Assembly (NCBI RefSeq): GCF_022376445.1
Contig: NW_025954989.1
Span: forward strand, 62,001-126,000
Reading direction: 5' to 3'
Length of the DNA stretch: 64,000 nt
From: Fomitopsis serialis
Lineage: Eukaryota; Basidiomycota; Agaricomycetes; Polyporales; Fomitopsidaceae
The notes beneath the pieces were generated by a model. The model made no database searches. It was not told where the DNA came from and saw only the letters and a list, made by a program, of their open reading frames with translations. Below, piece after piece: positions 58,368 to 64,000 of the stretch. Each line of letters begins with the position of its first letter. Position 1 is the stretch's first letter. A program made the translations under genes and the position numbers.

Positions 58368-59626
58368 ATGGGCTCAGACAACAATCCTTTCCGTTATCGT
58401 GCGGCGTCGTCTAATGCGACGGGAGGCTCCCAATCGAGTGGCGGCAGTACGCGGTCTGCGCCAGAATCAGAGCGAGGACGACGCTCGCCTTCCCCTGATC
58501 TACCACCCGAAGACCCAGAGCGCACCGTCCTACCACCACTACCGCCGCGCGACCGTGACTCGAGCTCAGGGCATCACATACTCCCTGACGACCTCATCGG
58601 GGAAGAGCTTCCGCCGGCGTACACACCCGCGCCAGATACCTTGCATGGAGAGTCGACAATCGAGCTCGGGCCCCGGCGGCCCTTCCAACAACCTCAGAAC
58701 GTTCCCCGCGACTACCTCTCGCCTAACTCTGCAGACCGGCAGCGCGGACACAGGCCTAGCGCCTCGACGAACGACCGTGGGCAGTACCCTGGACATGGCG
58801 GCGCGATACCGAGGCATCCGTCGCTAACGCGAGACCGCCCGCGCACTGCTCCCGACAACGCGGGCATCATCGCATCCGGCCCGCTCTCGGACTTCGCACG
58901 AGAGTTTTACGCGGCAGGAGGAGCGAACGTTGTACAGACGGCTGCTGGCGGCGACGATGGGGACGACGGGCGGCCGACAGCTACCCCCAAGCCGGGCCAC
59001 CCCCTCATGCGCAATGGAAGAGTGCTGGTGTACCCTGCGTTCTACGAATGTCGAAGATGTACGTTCTCGCATCATCGTTCGCAATCACTGCCCCATGATC
59101 TGCTGTGTGTGCATCTTCCATAGGTCACAACGCGGGCTATCGAAACAACGATCCCACGACGCCGTGCTACAAGTGCTGGGAGAAGTACGCCCGTCCGTTC
59201 TCGGGCCCACTCACTTCCATGGACTGGAAGACCGCGTCTGTCCCTTCTGGCGCACGTCTCACCTACCAGCGGCCTCTGCCACGTTTCACCCCACCACACT
59301 TGGCTGGTACGTCCTCACCGCCCTCGCGAGCAACATCCCAATCGCGTCCACCCGGCGGCTACTCCGGAGGCAGTTCGTCGCGCATGATCCCGGTCGCAGG
59401 CGGTGGCATCCCGATGGGGCTTTACCTCGATTCCGCACAGGGCGCCCACCACCCACTGTGAGGTTAGCTGACAACCCGCCGCCAGGTGCGACGGTCATGC
59501 GTCCTGGAGACCCAAGGCTAGGTGGACGGTTGTGCTGGCGGTGTGGCGGATCTGGGATCACCACATTCTGATTTTGACGAGCAGACTTGTTCTGTGTGCG
59601 ATGGCATGGGGCGGACGTTCGTGTAG
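58368..59626 (+). CDS. Hua1-like Pro-rich zinc-binding protein
   Basis: Exon 1 58368-59058: a Pro/Ser-rich region with a PPxY motif (EELPPAYTPAPD), then a conserved block GPLSDFAREFY and VLVYPAFYECRRC. A 65-bp intron joins to HNAGYRNNDPTTPCYKCWEKY, giving a CxxC...CxxC pair, followed later by CWRCGGSG and CSVCDGMG, the CxxCxGxG zinc ribbon known from Hua1 and type I J-proteins. Yeast Hua1 is a cytosolic protein linked to actin patches and to Rsp5. Two frameshifts are needed: one missing base at GCGCCCACC (about 59441) and one between GSGITT and DFDEQTC (about 59568), both beside short runs. About 395 residues. Confidence 0.72.
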
Positions 59627-60231
59627 GCGGCGCTCATGAGTACACGTCTTCACGATCCTGCATTTTATATGTGCTTGCGCGATTATACTGGATCCCTGCA
59701 GTTGTATGTGTACTATATGGACATACTACCTGTGACATAGCTACTCAGTGTACCACCTGGAAGTCATTGTTATCACGGATCGTTGTGATGGCATCTCACT
59801 GGCAGCAGATACCACAGCAGCGACGACGTCATGATCGTCGTACTCAACTATGACAGTCACCTTCATTCGCCTTCCGCGCTCTCTTGCGATCTTACAGCGA
59901 ATGACTTAATAAAGGTCGGATCCTTGCGAACGGATGGGTTGAATAGAAGCTTGGTCCCCGAATGTGATATCGCAGCGAAAGAACCGTGATTATATTCAAC
60001 TGCGAAAATTACAGTGTATGTAAGTACGATCTAACGATGGACTACAGCTATCCAATTAGCAGTCCCGAGACACAGATTTACAATCGATACTACCTTGAGA
60101 CTACGCTCAGTACTAGAGGGAGATTAATGCGGAAGAGCACCGAGAAGAACGAAGAGAGAGGAGATTGCCGAAGCACTTTAAATAACTGATATCCAAGATG
60201 ATTGTCCAGTACAAGAGAAGGTGTGGTCTTC
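59627..60231. other. Intergenic between convergent genes
   Basis: Contains the 3' ends of the Hua1-like gene and of laccase 2. No gene seen. Confidence 0.5.
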
Positions 60232-62536
60232 TTAGTGTGAGACTGAAACGCTGTACGTGCTCAAGTTGGCGGCCTGGGGTGTCAGGATCTGCGCAGTGGA
60301 AGGCAGAGCGTCGTATATAGGGCAGAGTTGGTCCCAAGCGGCTGAAGAAAGGACACGTCAGTACGGTTGTAGAGTGGTGCAACTGCCAAACTTACGAGGG
60401 ACAGGCGCCACGTAGCTCGCAACGTCCGTAGGGTCCTCAGCCATGACCACTGCAAAGCCGGCCGCAAGGTGGAAATCGATGTGGCAATGCAAGAACCAGG
60501 GGCCGGGGTTATCGGTCTAGGGACGATTAGAAATGACACGGAAGATGCAGATGCAGAGGAGTGCGGCTTACCGTGAACCGGATGGTGACCTCGTCTGTGT
60601 CGGCCGACCCGATACTGACGGTGTCACGACGGACAGGGTTCTGCAAGTTCGTTACATTGCTTCCGGCGCTCCTGATGACGGAGAACGAATGCTGGAACGG
60701 AACTATGTCAGAGTCGCAGGGAGTGTCAGACGCCAGTAACACTCACGCCGTGCAAGTGAAGCGGATGCGTGATGTTCAAGACGCCTCCGGGCATAGTAAT
60801 CTGGATCGTCTTGTTGCGCGGCAGAACGTAGACGCTTCCCTCCGGCATGAGGTCCTGAGCGGTGTAGTTCCCGTGAAGGATCTGGAGCAGCACGGGGACA
60901 GTCGGGTTCACGAAGGTGACGTTATTCACATAGAACCTTGGCGCGGTCTAGGTGTTCGAACATATCATAAGCCTCGGTAGAACCGCATTGCATGTAGAAG
61001 AGCGCTTACGAATGAGAAGTTGAGCACGAGATCGCATTCCGCGCAGTCCGGGTCAAGGTCGCCAGGCTGTAACAACGGGGGGCTTGTGTCAGCAACCGTG
61101 CGTACATGAGTAGAGTCGGAGCATGGCAACGTACCGCAGGTCCGTCAAGCGCGTGCAAGTTCGGCTCGAAAAGAGGGTTCTCAGGCGTCGGGACTTCGGT
61201 AGCGTTGGCTTTAGGGTCTACTTCAGGTGCTCCAATATAGTGAAGGACAGCCAGACCGGGGGGAGTAGGAACGGATCCATTTCCACCGACCTGCTCCGGG
61301 ATGACGTGAATCCAGTAGTTGTCGATAGGCTGGCTGGCGTCAAGCTGCGCATCACCAAGCGTCAGTCAGTCTGTTCAGGCAAGTAGACATATGACGCACG
61401 ATGAAGGAGTACCGCTGAGCCGCAAAGATTTGAATCTCATCGATTCCAGGCAACGGCACCGTGTTCTCGCCGTCGGCCTCAATGATGGTGAAATTGTGGC
61501 CGTCGATGGTGAAGTTGAAGTACGGGTCACACGAAATGGAGATGAGACGGATGCGGTACCTGCTAGACGTCAGTTTATGTTTGATGGGCCAAGACAACAT
61601 AGACATACCGTTTGCCGTGCTCGACGTTGATGACAGTCAGTGGCGGGATCGTGTCATTCGCCTGACGACCACGACCATTGATGAGGACGGAATCGGGGTC
61701 CCTGTAAAGCGCCGAAACTCTGAGCATCGACGACTCCATCGATCATAGACACTCGTTCTACTCACGCTGGCGGGGTGATCAGGGCGGCAGCCTCGTGGTA
61801 CCAATCTGCAAGCGTTATGATGGTAGTTTCTGTATCATTCGCGTCATGAGTGAGGTTCCTCGGAGTGGAAGCGTCGAAACTCACCATCATCTACATCGTA
61901 CAAGTCTTTGTGAGGGTCCTCCGGATCGTACACGACAAACGGTCCGCGAAGGCCATCGCAATATTGGGTCCCCAAGTGACTATGGTACCAGAATGTACCT
62001 GAAACGGCTGGATTGGTATACATGAAAATTTCTAGTGGACTGACACTTACCGGCTTGATCAGGGACATCGAAGTCGTACAGGAAGGAATTACCGGAGGCA
62101 ATCGGACACTGAGTCACGAATGCTGGTCCGTCTGCCCAATTAGTGTGGTGTTGGAATATGCCATGCCAATGCTGAGGAATCACATGTACGACGTCAGAAA
62201 CCAACAAACCGATGTAGAAGACATGAACTGACAATAGTAGTGGTCTTGTCCATGGTCTCATTAGTGAGGGAATTGTGGACGTTGATTTGGAAGTTGTCCC
62301 CCTACGAGAGCCAATTAGTTCATGGAACAACACTGCATTGAGCTGGTACCTGCCTTGTTTCCACTGATAGTGGGCCCAGGGAACGTTCCACCAGCGAGCA
62401 CGGCCTGTCGCGGGAAACCATCGAGGTTGACCTCTGCGTTGATTATATCTAGATCTGTAATGGGTCCAATCTGTGCGGAGGCGGCGGTTGCGAGCCCAAG
62501 AGCTGCGAGAGCGAACGAAAGAGTAGAGAAAGTCAT
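60232..62536 (-). CDS. Laccase (multicopper oxidase), intact
   Basis: About 540 residues in roughly a dozen exons from 62536 (signal peptide [16 protein letters not shown]) to 60232. All four copper motifs are complete: [19 protein letters not shown] and [12 protein letters not shown]; Phe at the axial position suggests a high-redox enzyme. NITH, NVTF and similar sequons predict N-glycosylation. Unlike typical Polyporales laccases it has an extended C-terminal tail (about 20 residues after CPIYDAL). Intron 1 has a GC donor at the same site as in laccase 1, with which it shares intron positions. It lies convergent to laccase 1. It oxidises phenols outside the cell using O2. Confidence 0.93.
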
Positions 62537-62602
62537 CTCTAGGCTGTATGAGCGATTGAGAATCTGAATGAGACTGAGGATGAGGCATATTTGCCTCTGC
62601 TC

Positions 62603-62608
62603 TTTATA
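62603..62608 (-). promoter_or_regulatory. TATA box of laccase 2
   Basis: TATAAA on the minus strand about 67 bp before the ATG, within GGTATAAAGAG; laccase 1 has the very similar GGTATAAAGAG. Confidence 0.65.
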
Positions 62609-62639
62609 CCAACGAACTGGGGCGCCGAGGAGCAGTATC

Positions 62640-64000
62640 ATAGCCAATGCTGTCCGTTACGCGTTGGGTGTGCTGTAATGAAGAGGCACAGGGAAATCTT
62701 GACATGGCTGCAAGTCGAGCACAGAGTCAGTCGTCTGGGACAAAGTGACACGGCGTACCTGTTACCAAGAATCGCGGCTGTACTGGACAAGCAGCAGCGC
62801 TCGGAACCGCACGGTACCCAGCTCAGAGTAGTTTAGCATCCATTGCCCGACGGAGGCACCAAACCGACTGACACACAGACTGCCATCGGCGTCGACAGTG
62901 ACAGACGTTTGGGGCGCTGTGTACCGCTGGATTTGGAGAACTCGGCAGCAAAGCCGCAGCGACGGCGTCGACGACTACAGCACTGTGATCTGCATACTAC
63001 TCAACCAGTACAAGGATATGGAAATAGGATATTCACGTAGCTTATTCATGCAGCAGGGCCTCTGCGCTACGCTCTTGACTGCATGGCGGTTTCTCTGAAA
63101 CTCTGACACCGGTATTTCCTACCTGAAATCAGATCTTCGGGAAGCTCAGCAGATCCCCCGCCCAAATTCCAGCGAGTAGTACCAGATGTGGTGACCATCG
63201 ACGCTTGTTTGGATTGCATTCAGAAAGCTAGATGGTGCCTTCGAAACTGGCATGTTTTACCAAGTCATAGTGTACGCCGGTAGTTACCACTGTGAGGCGG
63301 ACTAAGGCCGGTGACCTGATCGAGTTAAGCGGAATGGACAGACCGTCGCCCAATTAGACATAGTCTCGCCGCAGTGATGCATAATGCACTGTGCTATGCT
63401 CAAGCGTTGACAGCGACATACGCAGTGGTTGTACTGAAACATTGGTGTAGTCAGTTCAGGCCCGGAACGGCATAAAAGGAACAGGACAACTGACTTAACT
63501 CTCTATGACACGGCGTATCCATACAGGAGCATGGCGCCCCGAGCTGTTTCGTGCAGTTTGGTGAACTAAAGGCAGTATACCAAGTATGCGCTCAGGCCAA
63601 GCTCAGGCTCCGGAGCGCGTCGTCAGGACAATCTCGAGATGTGAGCGTGAAACTCAGCGGCCTCTGATGAAGGCGCGCCGAGTTGCCGAGCGACGCCGAT
63701 ATCCCATTATGGCAACACCGACGAGGACCGGCAGGATGCGTAGATCGTGCTAATGGCCCGGCGGGCGACCAAGGCTGCCTCATACTCGTCTGAACTGCTG
63801 TCGCCATCTCTCCGAGACCCCTGACCAGAGGCAACGTCGCATTCGAGCGGTGCTAACACTTAGTTACGCGTCAAACTCTGCAGTTCCGTCCCGTTTGGCG
63901 GCAATCTATGACTGGTCTGCACCATTGCAGTGAACTCCACCGTAGTTCACGATGTCGGTCACGGTGCAATTGGTAGAGCACAGGCACAGCAGAATGCGGT
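62640..64000. other. Right edge, no gene seen
   Basis: Promoter of laccase 2 followed by sequence without a supported gene. A tRNA-like D-arm at the last 40 bases is discussed under rejected items. Confidence 0.45.

Noticed and set aside
63961..64000. tRNA-like D-arm (GTGC AATTGGTAGA GCAC) at the window edge
   Set aside because: The D-stem and loop look right, but position 8 is not T, the anticodon loop lacks T33 and the anticodon stem does not pair. The T-arm would lie outside the window.

Overview
This window is nuclear DNA of a filamentous basidiomycete, most likely a wood-decaying agaricomycete of the Polyporales type. The evidence is many short (about 50-65 bp) GT-AG introns, two high-redox class laccase genes with basidiomycete intron patterns, a MEF2/Rlm1-type MADS-box factor, VPS28, and tandem fungal gene families. 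I saw no rRNA, no convincing tRNA, and no prokaryotic features. Exon joins were worked out by eye from splice sites and frame.

Region 1 (about 1.6-32.3 kb) is an accessory region made of two gene families I do not recognise from any named system. Family A has ten copies (A1-A10 here): a roughly 115-residue N-terminal domain starting with TWVxGWPLY, an Asp/Glu-rich tail, and a tiny last exon ending in a CTIxEPQP-like motif. Family B has three copies (B1-B3): an N-terminal domain with D75...E122-x-K124...Q160xxxY164 spacing, as expected of a PD-(D/E)XK nuclease fold, then a Lys-rich segment, an LELPP motif and a C-terminal WYHW...AIQR motif. Three A/B couples are divergent and share 0.46-0.87 kb promoters. 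The left five A genes are on the minus strand and the right five on the plus strand, so the whole array is an imperfect inverted structure centred on an intact MADS-box gene (14.4-16.4 kb). Fragments of that MADS gene were captured twice in the array, two copies of a 215-bp MITE sit in the right half, and two A copies carry stops at conserved Trp codons. Most stand-alone A genes share an upstream element about 100-125 bp before the ATG.

Region 2 (33.5-42.9 kb) holds membrane-anchored proteins: a Ser/Thr-rich single-pass protein, a large coiled-coil membrane protein, and four short single-pass proteins with PPxY motifs, the signature of adaptors for Nedd4/Rsp5 ubiquitin ligases. Two of these four are tandem paralogues.

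Region 3 (42.9-54.4 kb) is sparse: a salicylate-hydroxylase-like flavin monooxygenase with several frameshifts in its N-terminal half, and an orphan protein with an N-terminal membrane segment.

Region 4 (54.4-62.6 kb) has two convergent laccase genes. The left one carries TAG in place of the Trp codon of the second copper-binding motif; the right one looks intact. Between them lie VPS28 (ESCRT-I) and a Hua1-like zinc-ribbon protein with a PPAY motif, so the window also has a theme of ubiquitin-dependent endosomal sorting.

Several genes carry single-base frameshifts at mononucleotide runs, so some apparent pseudogenes may be assembly artefacts.
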